This document shows positions 1 through 7,851 of a DNA stretch of 40,744 nucleotides, piece by piece. The translations under genes were made by a program, and so were the position numbers. Numbering within the stretch: position 1 is the stretch's first letter; every line of letters begins with the position of its first letter. Under the pieces are notes generated by a model. That model ran no database searches. It saw only the letters and a program-made list of their open reading frames with translations, and was not told where the DNA came from. The stretch comes from Streptomyces sp. AV19 (GTDB lineage: Bacteria > Actinomycetota > Actinomycetes > Streptomycetales > Streptomycetaceae): positions 552,730 through 593,473 of the forward strand of contig NZ_JAEAMR010000010.1 in the NCBI RefSeq assembly GCF_015999245.1, in the 5' to 3' direction.

Positions 1-325
1 CGCCGCTCGTCCTCAAACGCCGGACGGGCTGGATCGGCGCGCCCGGGCTGGATATCCGGTGCGGGTGATACCCGGTGGGGGCGATATCCGGTGCGGGCGC
101 GCACTCCAGCCCGTCCGGGGGTTGCTCTCTCCGGGGAGCTTGAGGACGGCGCCCGAAGGGCGCTTCGGGGGTGCAGGGGGCGCAGCCCCCGCCCACCGCG
201 CGAAGCGCGGTTCCAGGGGTCCAGGGGGCGCAGCCCCCGGTCAACGCGGCGCAGCCGCGTTACGGGCCCGGGGGGGGCTTGCCCCGGAAGAAACGGTGAA
301 AGGGCGGGACTGGGGCACAACAACC
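1..325. repeat. Compound interspersed GC-rich repeat (copy A)
   Basis: This stretch upstream of the dehydrogenase is built from modules that recur elsewhere in the window. Positions 10-30 read tcctcaaacgccggacgggc; 106-146 hold the inverse module, here split by about 18 extra bases; 288-308 hold aagaaacggtgaaagggcgg. Between them are short hairpin-rich blocks, including two copies of gggggcgcagcccccg. Reading frames pass through it, but they are low-complexity and I see no gene. It resembles a REP- or MITE-like intergenic element; that classification is inference. Confidence 0.75.
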
Positions 326-373
326 CCACCCACCCCCACCCCCGCCACCCCACCCAGAAGGGACCCCGAACCC

Positions 374-1162
374 ATGACCGAACAACCCCGCCCCACCTCC
401 CACCGCCTCCCCGGCCGCACCGCCGTCGTCACCGGCGCCGCCGGCGGCATCGGTCTCGCGACCGCGCGGCGCCTCGCCGCCGAGGGCGCCCACGTCGTCT
501 GCGCGGACATCGACGACAAGGCGGGCAAGGCCGCCGCCGACGCCGTCGGCGGGCTGTTCGTCAGGGCGGACGTCACCGATCAGGAGCAGGTGGAAGCCCT
601 CTTCCGCGCCGCCCACGACACCTACGGCTCGGTGGACATCGCGTTCAACAACGCCGGCATCTCACCCCCCGAGGACGACTCCATCCTCACCACCACCCTC
701 GACGCCTGGAAGCGCGTCCAGGAGGTCAACCTCACCTCCGTCTACCTCTGCTGCAAGGCCGCCCTGCCGTACATGCGCCGCCAGGGCAAGGGCTCGATCA
801 TCAACACCGCCTCCTTCGTCGCCGTGCTCGGCTCGGCCACGTCGCAGATCAGCTACACCGCGTCCAAGGGCGGCGTCCTCGCCCTCTCCCGCGAACTCGG
901 CGTGCAGTTCGCCCGCGACGGCATCCGGGTCAACGCCCTGTGCCCGGGGCCGGTGAACACGCCCCTGCTCAAGGAACTGTTCGCCAAGGACCCGGAACGC
1001 GCGGCGCGCCGGCTCGTGCACGTACCCGGCGGCCGGTTCGCCGAGCCCGAGGAGATCGCCGCCGCCGTCGCCTTCCTCGCCAGCGACGACGCGTCGTTCG
1101 TGAACGCGGCCGAGTTCCTCGTGGACGGGGGTATCTCCGGGGCTTACGTAACGCCTATGTAA
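374..1162 (+). CDS. SDR family NAD(P)-dependent oxidoreductase
   Basis: A 262-residue classical short-chain dehydrogenase. The Rossmann glycine motif TGAAGGIG is near residue 20, NNAG near 93, the catalytic serine in NTASF, and the YTASKG catalytic Tyr-Lys near residue 157. The C-terminal FLVDGG is typical of FabG-like enzymes. An acidic residue (ADID) after strand 2 suggests NAD preference. I start at ATG 374, because the upstream in-frame extension would be read through the repeat element. The substrate is not predictable from sequence alone; 3-oxoacyl reductase or sugar/alcohol dehydrogenase are both possible. A strong hairpin follows the stop. Confidence 0.9.
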   Translation: MTEQPRPTSHRLPGRTAVVTGAAGGIGLATARRLAAEGAHVVCADIDDKAGKAAADAVGGLFVRADVTDQEQVEALFRAAHDTYGSVDIAFNNAGISPPEDDSILTTTLDAWKRVQEVNLTSVYLCCKAALPYMRRQGKGSIINTASFVAVLGSATSQISYTASKGGVLALSRELGVQFARDGIRVNALCPGPVNTPLLKELFAKDPERAARRLVHVPGGRFAEPEEIAAAVAFLASDDASFVNAAEFLVDGGISGAYVTPM

Positions 1163-1170
1163 GGTCCATG

Positions 1171-1209
1171 ATCGGACGCCCGGGGCGAGCACCGGCCCCG
1201 GCGTCCGAT
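1171..1209 (+). terminator. Hairpin after the SDR gene
   Basis: The arms atcggacgc (1171-1179) and gcgtccgat (1201-1209) pair perfectly and continue with cgggg/ccccg after a one-base bulge. There is no clear T-tract, as is common for Streptomyces terminators. Confidence 0.6.
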
Positions 1210-1249
1210 CCGTCCTCACTCATCCCTACGAAGAGCACTAAGAGAACGC

Positions 1250-2530
<1,281 letters not shown>

Positions 2531-2549
2531 GCCCCGTGCTCCCCGGAAC

Positions 2550-2583
2550 GAAGCCCCGCCGCCCGCGAGGACGGCGGGGCTTC
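2550..2583 (+). terminator. Terminator after the HAD phosphatase
   Basis: A perfect 12-bp stem, gaagccccgccg (2550-2561) against cggcggggcttc (2572-2583), with a 10-nt loop, starts 20 nt after the stop codon. Confidence 0.75.
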
Positions 2584-2645
2584 GCGCGCCCCCTAAGATC
2601 AACTTCTTGGGACGGGGGCGTGGCACACGAAGGCGAGGAACAAAA

Positions 2646-3509
2646 GTGAACAAGGCCGGCTCGCTGGCACGGCGCTGCCGTCGCATCACCGACGCGGCCT
2701 GGTTCTCCACCCTCGCCTTCGTCCTCATCCTCGCCAACGCCGCCGTCCTGGGCGTGGAGACCTACGCGGGCTTCAAGGCCCGCTACGACGCCCAACTCAC
2801 CGCCGTCGAGGACGTCTTCCTCGCCGCCTTCGCCGTCGAGACCGCCTTACGGGCCCTCGCCCACGCCGACCGCCCGCGCGAATTCTTCCGCGACCCCTGG
2901 AACGTCTTCGACCTCGCCGTCCTCCTCCTCGCCGCGCTTCCCTTCGCGCAGCAGAACGCCACCGCCCTGCGGCTGCTGCGCCTCGCCCGGGTGCTGCGGG
3001 CCGCCCGCTTCCTGCCGCAGCTGCGCGTCATCATCGTCGCCGTCGGCAAGAGCCTGCCGGGGACGGTCAGTTTCCTGCTCGTCGGCACGTTGCTGCTGTA
3101 CGTCTACGCCATGGTCGGCTGGGTCTTCTTCGCCGACGACGATCCGCAGCACTACGGCTCCATCGGCCGGGCGGCGCTGACGCTCTTCCTGCTCATGACC
3201 CTGGACGGGCTGGGCGACGCGGTCCGCGGCGGACTGGAGATCTCCCGCTGGAGCATCCTCTACTTCGCCTCGTACGTGCTGCTCGCGTCCTTCGTCCTGG
3301 TCAACCTGCTGATCGGGGTCGTCATCCAGTCCCTGGAGGAGGCCCACCGCTCCGAGGCCCGCCGGGAACGGCCGGCCTCGGACACCGAGCTGCTGCACGA
3401 CCGCATAGCCGCCGCCCGCGCGGCCCTCGACGAACTGGAGGAGGGGCTGGCCGCCGTGGAGCGGGAACGTTCCGGCGGTCGTCAGGAACGGCCCCGCGTG
3501 CGCGCGTAG
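2646..3509 (+). CDS. Voltage-gated-type ion channel (six TM segments)
   Basis: A 287-residue single-domain ion transporter of the bacterial voltage-gated cation channel fold. S1-S4 lie within residues 15-130, with a charged S4 (LRLLRLARVLRAARFLPQLR). S5 is followed by the pore region FLLMTLDGLGD near residue 185, then S6. The C-terminal tail (about 240-275) is predicted coiled coil, as in tetrameric bacterial channels. The pore reads TLDGLG rather than the TLESW of sodium-selective members, so ion selectivity is uncertain. GTG 2646 is preferred because gagg lies just upstream. The last 28 bp overlap the convergent CGNR gene. Confidence 0.88.
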   Translation: MNKAGSLARRCRRITDAAWFSTLAFVLILANAAVLGVETYAGFKARYDAQLTAVEDVFLAAFAVETALRALAHADRPREFFRDPWNVFDLAVLLLAALPFAQQNATALRLLRLARVLRAARFLPQLRVIIVAVGKSLPGTVSFLLVGTLLLYVYAMVGWVFFADDDPQHYGSIGRAALTLFLLMTLDGLGDAVRGGLEISRWSILYFASYVLLASFVLVNLLIGVVIQSLEEAHRSEARRERPASDTELLHDRIAAARAALDELEEGLAAVERERSGGRQERPRVRA

Positions 3510-4063
3510 TGGCGGCGGGCGCGGGCGCGGTTGCCGCAGTCGCCCGAGCTGCACCAGCGGCGGGTGCCGCCGCGGCTGCGGTCGAGGAAGAACCAGCCGC
3601 AGCCCGGGCCCTCGCAGCGGCGGACGCGGGGGAGCAGGGCCGGGTCCGCGAGGAGTTCCTCCGCCCGGAGGGCCAGGGCGTGCGCCAGGCCGGGCGGCTG
3701 CCAGCGCAGGGGGAACGCGGGCGGGGGCGCGGAGTGTTCGCGGGCGCCGCGGACCGCGTCCGCGAGGGCGTGCCACGCCTCCTCCGGCGGCGGCGCGTCG
3801 TCCACCAGCGCGTCCAGGACGGGCCACAGGGCCGCGCGCAGCGCGAGGAGGCCAGCGAGGACGTCCCGGTCGGCATCCCGGTCGGCGTTCCGGTCGACGG
3901 GCAGTCCGGCCGCCGCCGCCCAGCGCAGCCAGGCGGCGGGGCCGGTCACCCGCTCGGCGCGGCGGTCCGGATCCGTGCGCCAGGCCACGGTGTTGGCGAA
4001 ATCGAGCACGGGATGTCCGGCGATGGGCGCCACGTCTGCTTCGGGGGTGGTTGTCGGGGTCAC
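3482..4063 (-). CDS. CGNR zinc finger / ABATE-domain regulator
   Basis: A 193-residue protein. The N-terminus (HPVLDFANTVAWR) matches ABATE-type domains. The C-terminus carries the CGNR zinc finger: CEGPGCGWFFLD, then RRWCSSGDCGNRARARRHY, with four cysteines and a basic helix suited to DNA binding. The family is thought to comprise stress-linked transcription regulators. The GTG start at 4063 has a -10-like TAGGAT about 7 nt upstream, so the mRNA is probably leaderless. It is divergent from azlC with only 56 bp between the starts, which suggests it controls that exporter. Residues DRNADRDADRD form a short repeat. Confidence 0.87.
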   Translation of the reverse strand: MTPTTTPEADVAPIAGHPVLDFANTVAWRTDPDRRAERVTGPAAWLRWAAAAGLPVDRNADRDADRDVLAGLLALRAALWPVLDALVDDAPPPEEAWHALADAVRGAREHSAPPPAFPLRWQPPGLAHALALRAEELLADPALLPRVRRCEGPGCGWFFLDRSRGGTRRWCSSGDCGNRARARRHYARTRGRS

Positions 4064-4069
4064 TCGTGC

Positions 4070-4112
4070 ATCCTAAATAACTAACGATCAAACGCGGTTA
4101 TGGGTGTTAGTC
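4070..4112. promoter_or_regulatory. Divergent leaderless promoters, CGNR regulator / azlC
   Basis: On the plus strand TTAGTC (4107-4112) sits 7 nt before ATG 4120. On the minus strand TAGGAT (complement of 4070-4075) sits about 7 nt before GTG 4063. An inverted pair, ctaac (4081-4085) and gttag (4106-4110), lies between them and could be an operator. Confidence 0.5.
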
Positions 4113-4119
4113 TCCGATC

Positions 4120-4782
4120 ATGAACCGTAGCTTCCGAGCCGGCCTCAAGGCCGGATCCGGGCTGGCCGTGGCCACGTTCCTGCTCGCCATCAGCTTCGGG
4201 GCGGTCGCCCGGGGGCAGGGGTGGGGGCAACTGGCGCCCGTGTTCTGCTCGTTGGTCGTCTTCTCCGGCTCGGCGCAGTTCGCGCTGGTCGCGACGCTGG
4301 GCGCCGGGGGAGGGGCCCTCGCGGCCGTCACCGCCGCCGCGCTCGTCAACAGCCGCTTCCTGCCGATGGGCATCGCCGTCGCCGGCGACCTGCGGGGCGG
4401 GCGGCTGCGCCGGGCGCTGGAGGGCCAGGCCGTCGTCGACGGGTCGTGGGCCGCCGCGCACCTCGGCGGCGGGCGGTTCGACCGGCAGCTGCTGTTCGGC
4501 GCGACGGTGATCCAGTGGCCCGCGTGGGTCGCGGGCACGGCGCTGGGCGTCGTCCTCGCCCCGGACGCGGAGTTGCTGCACCGCCTCGGGCTCGACGTCC
4601 TCACCCCCGCCCTGTTCATGGCCCTGTTGCTCGACGAGGTGCGCGGGACGCGCGCCAACCGGCTGCCCGCCCTGCTCGGTGCGGTGATCGCGGGCGGGCT
4701 CGTCCTCGTCCTGCCCACCGGGCCCGCCCTGATCGGCGCGGCGGCCGCCGCGCTCCTCTCCCCGCGGAGGCCCGCGCGATGA
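4120..4782 (+). CDS. azlC: AzlC-family branched-chain amino acid exporter, large subunit
   Basis: A 220-residue membrane protein, matching the AzlC family in length and in the conserved N-terminal region (ISFGAVARGQGWGQLAPVFCS, then FSGSAQFA near residue 45). Several hydrophobic helices span the protein. AzlC works with small AzlD in export of branched-chain amino acids and analogues. The stop codon overlaps the start of azlD (ATGA), so translation is coupled. The ATG has no Shine-Dalgarno sequence and is probably leaderless. It is divergent from the CGNR regulator. The substrate is by family inference only. Confidence 0.9.
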   Translation: MNRSFRAGLKAGSGLAVATFLLAISFGAVARGQGWGQLAPVFCSLVVFSGSAQFALVATLGAGGGALAAVTAAALVNSRFLPMGIAVAGDLRGGRLRRALEGQAVVDGSWAAAHLGGGRFDRQLLFGATVIQWPAWVAGTALGVVLAPDAELLHRLGLDVLTPALFMALLLDEVRGTRANRLPALLGAVIAGGLVLVLPTGPALIGAAAAALLSPRRPAR

Positions 4783-5084
4783 CCCTCTGGATCGCCATAG
4801 GCGCCATAGCCCTGCTCAGCTTCACCTTCAAGGCCGCCGGGCCCGCCGTCCTCGGCGACCGCGAACTGCCCGGCCGTGCGCGGTCGGTGATCGCCATGGT
4901 CGCCCCCGCGCTGCTCGCCGGGTTCGTGGTCGTGGACCTCGCCGGGCCCGGCTGGGGAGCCTTCGACCTCACGGTCGTCGCCGGGGTCGCGGCCGTGGTC
5001 GTGCTGCGGATGCTGCGGGCGCCGCTGATGGTGGCGATGGCGGGGGCGGTGGTGGTGACGGCGGCGCTGCGGTTCGCGGGGTGA
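4779..5084 (+). CDS. azlD: AzlD-domain small membrane subunit
   Basis: A 101-residue, highly hydrophobic protein with about four membrane segments. It starts in the ATGA overlap with azlC. Family features include the KAAGPAVLG segment near residue 18 and VVLRMLRAPLMVAM near residue 75. AzlD is the small partner needed by AzlC for branched-chain amino acid export. The 4-bp overlap decides the start and supports a two-gene operon. Confidence 0.9.
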   Translation: MTLWIAIGAIALLSFTFKAAGPAVLGDRELPGRARSVIAMVAPALLAGFVVVDLAGPGWGAFDLTVVAGVAAVVVLRMLRAPLMVAMAGAVVVTAALRFAG

Positions 5085-5192
5085 TCCCGGTGCGGCGGCC
5101 GGCCCGGCGGGCCCGTCCGGGTGAAACTGTGTCAGCTCATGTGACAAATAGGGAAGTCTCCGGCTGAACTCACGCACCCCCGGAGGAACCCC

Positions 5193-5621
5193 ATGTCCCG
5201 CTCCCGCAAGGCCGCCGTGCTGACCGCCGTCACCGCGGCCGCCCTCCTCGCCGTTCCCGCCGGCGCCGCCTCCGCCACCGAAGGGCCGCACGGCCGCGAC
5301 CACGACCGCGGTCACGGTCACGACCGCGGTCACGGTCACGACCGCGGGTACGACCACGACCGCGGGTACGACCACGACCGCGGGTACGGCCACGGTCATG
5401 AGCACGGCCACGGACACGGCCACGGTCACGAGCGGGGATACGGGCACGAGCGGGGGTACGACCGCGGGCACGCGGGGGCCTGGGCCGCGCACTCGCCCGG
5501 GGTCCTCTCCGGCAACGCCGTGAGCGTGCCGGTCCACATCCCCGTCAACGTGTGCGGGAACAGCATCGACGTCCTCGCGGCGCTCAACCCGAGCCTCGGG
5601 AACGTCTGCAAGATCCACTGA
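5193..5621 (+). CDS. Chaplin-family protein with histidine-rich spacer
   Basis: A 142-residue secreted protein, preceded by a good ggagg site. Residues 1-29 are a signal peptide (MSRSRKAAV..., cleavage near ASA-TE). Residues 98-142 form one chaplin domain: SPGVLSGNAVSVPVHIPVNV, two cysteines, and LNPSLGNVC. Chaplins are amphipathic amyloid-forming proteins that coat aerial hyphae and spores. Between them, residues 31-93 are a low-complexity tract of H, G, D, R and Y with about 17 histidines in HDRGYDHDRGY- and HGHGHGH-type repeats. Short chaplins normally have almost no spacer, and long ones carry a second chaplin domain or sorting signal, so this layout is unusual. The stop directly abuts the stop of the convergent enzyme gene. 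Confidence 0.85.
   Translation: MSRSRKAAVLTAVTAAALLAVPAGAASATEGPHGRDHDRGHGHDRGHGHDRGYDHDRGYDHDRGYGHGHEHGHGHGHGHERGYGHERGYDRGHAGAWAAHSPGVLSGNAVSVPVHIPVNVCGNSIDVLAALNPSLGNVCKIH
5283..5480 (+). repeat. Tandem repeats coding the His-rich chaplin spacer
   Basis: Short in-frame repeats of the types cacgaccgcgggtacgac and cacggccacggtcacg run through this stretch, in the chaplin reading frame. They are coding low-complexity repeats and could vary in number by slippage or recombination. Confidence 0.7.
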
Positions 5622-6839
5622 TCACAGGAACGTGCGGCCCTCGCCCCGGTACGTCGGCACCGTCCCCACCACCGCGTCGTCCTCGACCAGGTGCAACTGC
5701 GCGAAGCGCTCGCACAGTTCGCCCGCCTTCGCGTGGCGGAACCACACCTTGTCGCCGATGAGCAGGTCGTCCGCCGCGTGGCCCAGCAGCGGCGTCTGCA
5801 CCTCGCCCGCCCCCTCCCGCCCGGCCAGGCGCAGCCCCTCCGGGAGGTAGGGCACCGGCAGCCGGTCGGGGCCGGCCGCGCCGGACGCCGGGTAGCCGCC
5901 GCCCAGGACGGTCACCACGCCCACGCCCGGGCGGCGGACCACCGGCAGCGCGAACAGGGCGGCGGGCCGGGCCCGGAACGCCGCGTAGTGGTCGAAGAGC
6001 CGCGGCGCGAACAGCCCCGAGCCCGCCGCCACTTCGGTGACCGCCGCCTCCGCCGCGGTGTGCTGCACGCTGCCCGTACCGCCGCCGTTGACGAACTCCA
6101 GCTCCGCGACCTCCCGCACGGCCCGCACCGCCTCCGCCCGCCGTGCGGCCAGCTCGCGCCGGGCCATGCCCTGCACCGCGCGGACGGCCCGGGAGTACAG
6201 CGGCCGCCCCGCCACCGCGTCGGCCACACCCGCCACATGGGCCTCGTACGCCATCAGCCCCACCAGCCGGAAGCCCGGACGGCGGACGACGGCCCGGGCC
6301 AGCTCGGCCAGGTGGGCCGGGGCGTGGACGGGGGAGCGGAGCGCCCCCACGCGCACCCGGCCGCCGAGGAGTCTGAGCGAGGTGTCCAACTCCAGGCATA
6401 TCCGGATCTCCTGGCGCCCCGTCCGGGCACGGTCGATCAGCGAGAGCTGCACCGGATCGTCGACCGTCACCGTGACCGCCCGCGCCAGCCGGGCGTCCGA
6501 GGACAGCTCGGCGAAGCCTGCCCGGTCGGCGGACGGATAGGCCAGCAGCACGTCGTCGAAGCCCGAACGCGCCAGCCACAGCGACTCGGCGAGCGTGTGC
6601 GTCATCACCCCCGCGAAGCCCCCGTGCTCCAGCACCCGCTCCAACAGCGCCCGGGAACGCACCGACTTGGTGGCCACCCGGACCGGCTTGCCCCCCGCCC
6701 TCCGCACCAGGTCCGCGGCGTTGGCGTCGAAGGCCCGCAGATCGGCCACCGCCAGCGGGGCGTCCAGGTGCGCGGTGGCCCGGTCGTAGCGGGCCCGGTC
6801 GGTGAAGGGGCCGACGGCGTGTGCGAAGGCGGGCGTCAT
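5622..6839 (-). CDS. PLP-dependent amino acid deaminase/aldolase (alanine racemase fold)
   Basis: A 405-residue protein with the alanine racemase N-terminal barrel of D-threonine aldolase/D-serine dehydratase-like enzymes. The likely PLP lysine is in RVATKSVRSR near residue 55. Later landmarks are GLMAYEAHVAGV, FVNGGGTGSV and VTVLGGGYPASG. The C-terminal domain has IGDKVWFRHAKAGELCERF, where His and Cys may bind metal. I chose ATG 6839 (MTPAFAHAVG); an in-frame start further upstream (6869) would add 10 poorly supported residues. The reaction is probably on a D-amino or beta-hydroxy amino acid, but the substrate is unknown. Confidence 0.83.
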   Translation of the reverse strand: MTPAFAHAVGPFTDRARYDRATAHLDAPLAVADLRAFDANAADLVRRAGGKPVRVATKSVRSRALLERVLEHGGFAGVMTHTLAESLWLARSGFDDVLLAYPSADRAGFAELSSDARLARAVTVTVDDPVQLSLIDRARTGRQEIRICLELDTSLRLLGGRVRVGALRSPVHAPAHLAELARAVVRRPGFRLVGLMAYEAHVAGVADAVAGRPLYSRAVRAVQGMARRELAARRAEAVRAVREVAELEFVNGGGTGSVQHTAAEAAVTEVAAGSGLFAPRLFDHYAAFRARPAALFALPVVRRPGVGVVTVLGGGYPASGAAGPDRLPVPYLPEGLRLAGREGAGEVQTPLLGHAADDLLIGDKVWFRHAKAGELCERFAQLHLVEDDAVVGTVPTYRGEGRTFL

Positions 6840-7038
6840 GGGGCGCAGCCTGCCAGAGCCGATTACCACTGGGTAGAGGTGCGGCGGGCCGCGAATGGCC
6901 CCCGCGGGGCGGTCCCCCGTAGAGTGGACGCGGCCCTGCGGGGGGTGCCCGGACGTGAGTTACCGTCCTGCCCCGCGAGGCGTTCTGCAGTGATCTGATC
7001 GGGGTTCATCGGCATCGGGCCGGGCGGGGGAGCGCAGG

Positions 7039-7851
7039 GTGACCACCGAAGCGGAGCGTGTGCGGATGGCCGTGCCCCCGCGCCCCGCGCACCCGCCGGC
7101 CACGGCCCCCGCCCCGCCGCCGCGCCGTACGGCGGCCGTCGCCGTCTGCGCCGTCCTCGGCCTCGGGCTGCTCGGCGGCGCCGCCGTGGGCGGCCGGCTC
7201 ACCGCCCCGCCGTCGAGGACGGCCGCGGAGCTCACGTACGAACGCGGCGGCACGCTCTGGTCGGACGTACCGGTGGACGAACTCTTCCCGCGCAGCGTGC
7301 ACTCCCCGGACGGCGGGCCCGGCGGCGCGAGCCGCGACTGGCGGCGGCTGGGCGTCGCCCCCGACGGCGACTGCGCGCCGGCCCTCGACCCCGCGCTGGC
7401 CCGGGCCCTGGAACCGGCGGGCTGCCGACGCCTGTTGCGCGCCACCTACGCGGACGTCACGTCCACCAACGTCACCACGGTCGGCCTGCTCGTCACCGGC
7501 ACGGACCGGGCGGGGATGCGCGCCCTGCGCTCCCGCGTCACCGCCGGGCGCCTCGACGAGCGCGCCGACATGCTGCCCCGCCCGTACGCCCCGCCCGGCA
7601 CCGCCGCCGCCCGCTTCGGCGACGCCCAGCGCGCGACCTGGTGGCTCGCCGTGCGGACCGACCTGCCGCTCGTCGTCTGGTCCGTCACCGGCTTCGCCGA
7701 CGGGCGGACCGGCACCGCGCTGCAGCCCGCCGCCCGGGCCGTGGTCCCCGGGGCGGCCTCGGACGTCGCCCAGGCCGGACTCGGCCACGAGGCACGGGCG
7801 TTGGCCGGCCGGATCGAGTCCGCGTTCCGCGCCGCGGCGGCGCGGCGGTGA
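7039..7851 (+). CDS. Membrane-anchored protein of unknown function beside a subtilase
   Basis: A 270-residue protein with a GTG start and a ggagcgcagg-type ribosome site. Residues 1-28 are Pro/Ala-rich and presumably cytoplasmic. Residues 31-52 form one membrane helix (AAVAVCAVLGLGLLGGAAVG). The remainder is predicted extracellular, with paired cysteines (CAPAL and CRRLL near residues 112 and 131). I do not recognise a family. The stop overlaps the GTG start of the protease by 4 bp, so the two are translationally coupled. A role with that protease is inference. Confidence 0.75.
   Translation: MTTEAERVRMAVPPRPAHPPATAPAPPPRRTAAVAVCAVLGLGLLGGAAVGGRLTAPPSRTAAELTYERGGTLWSDVPVDELFPRSVHSPDGGPGGASRDWRRLGVAPDGDCAPALDPALARALEPAGCRRLLRATYADVTSTNVTTVGLLVTGTDRAGMRALRSRVTAGRLDERADMLPRPYAPPGTAAARFGDAQRATWWLAVRTDLPLVVWSVTGFADGRTGTALQPAARAVVPGAASDVAQAGLGHEARALAGRIESAFRAAAARR

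Noticed and set aside
59..373. N-terminal extension of the SDR protein
   Set aside because: It would be read through the interspersed repeat and is low-complexity; family proteins start near ATG 374.
5283..5480. Possible CRISPR array
   Set aside because: The repeats are short, in frame, lack unique spacers and code the His-rich tract of the chaplin.
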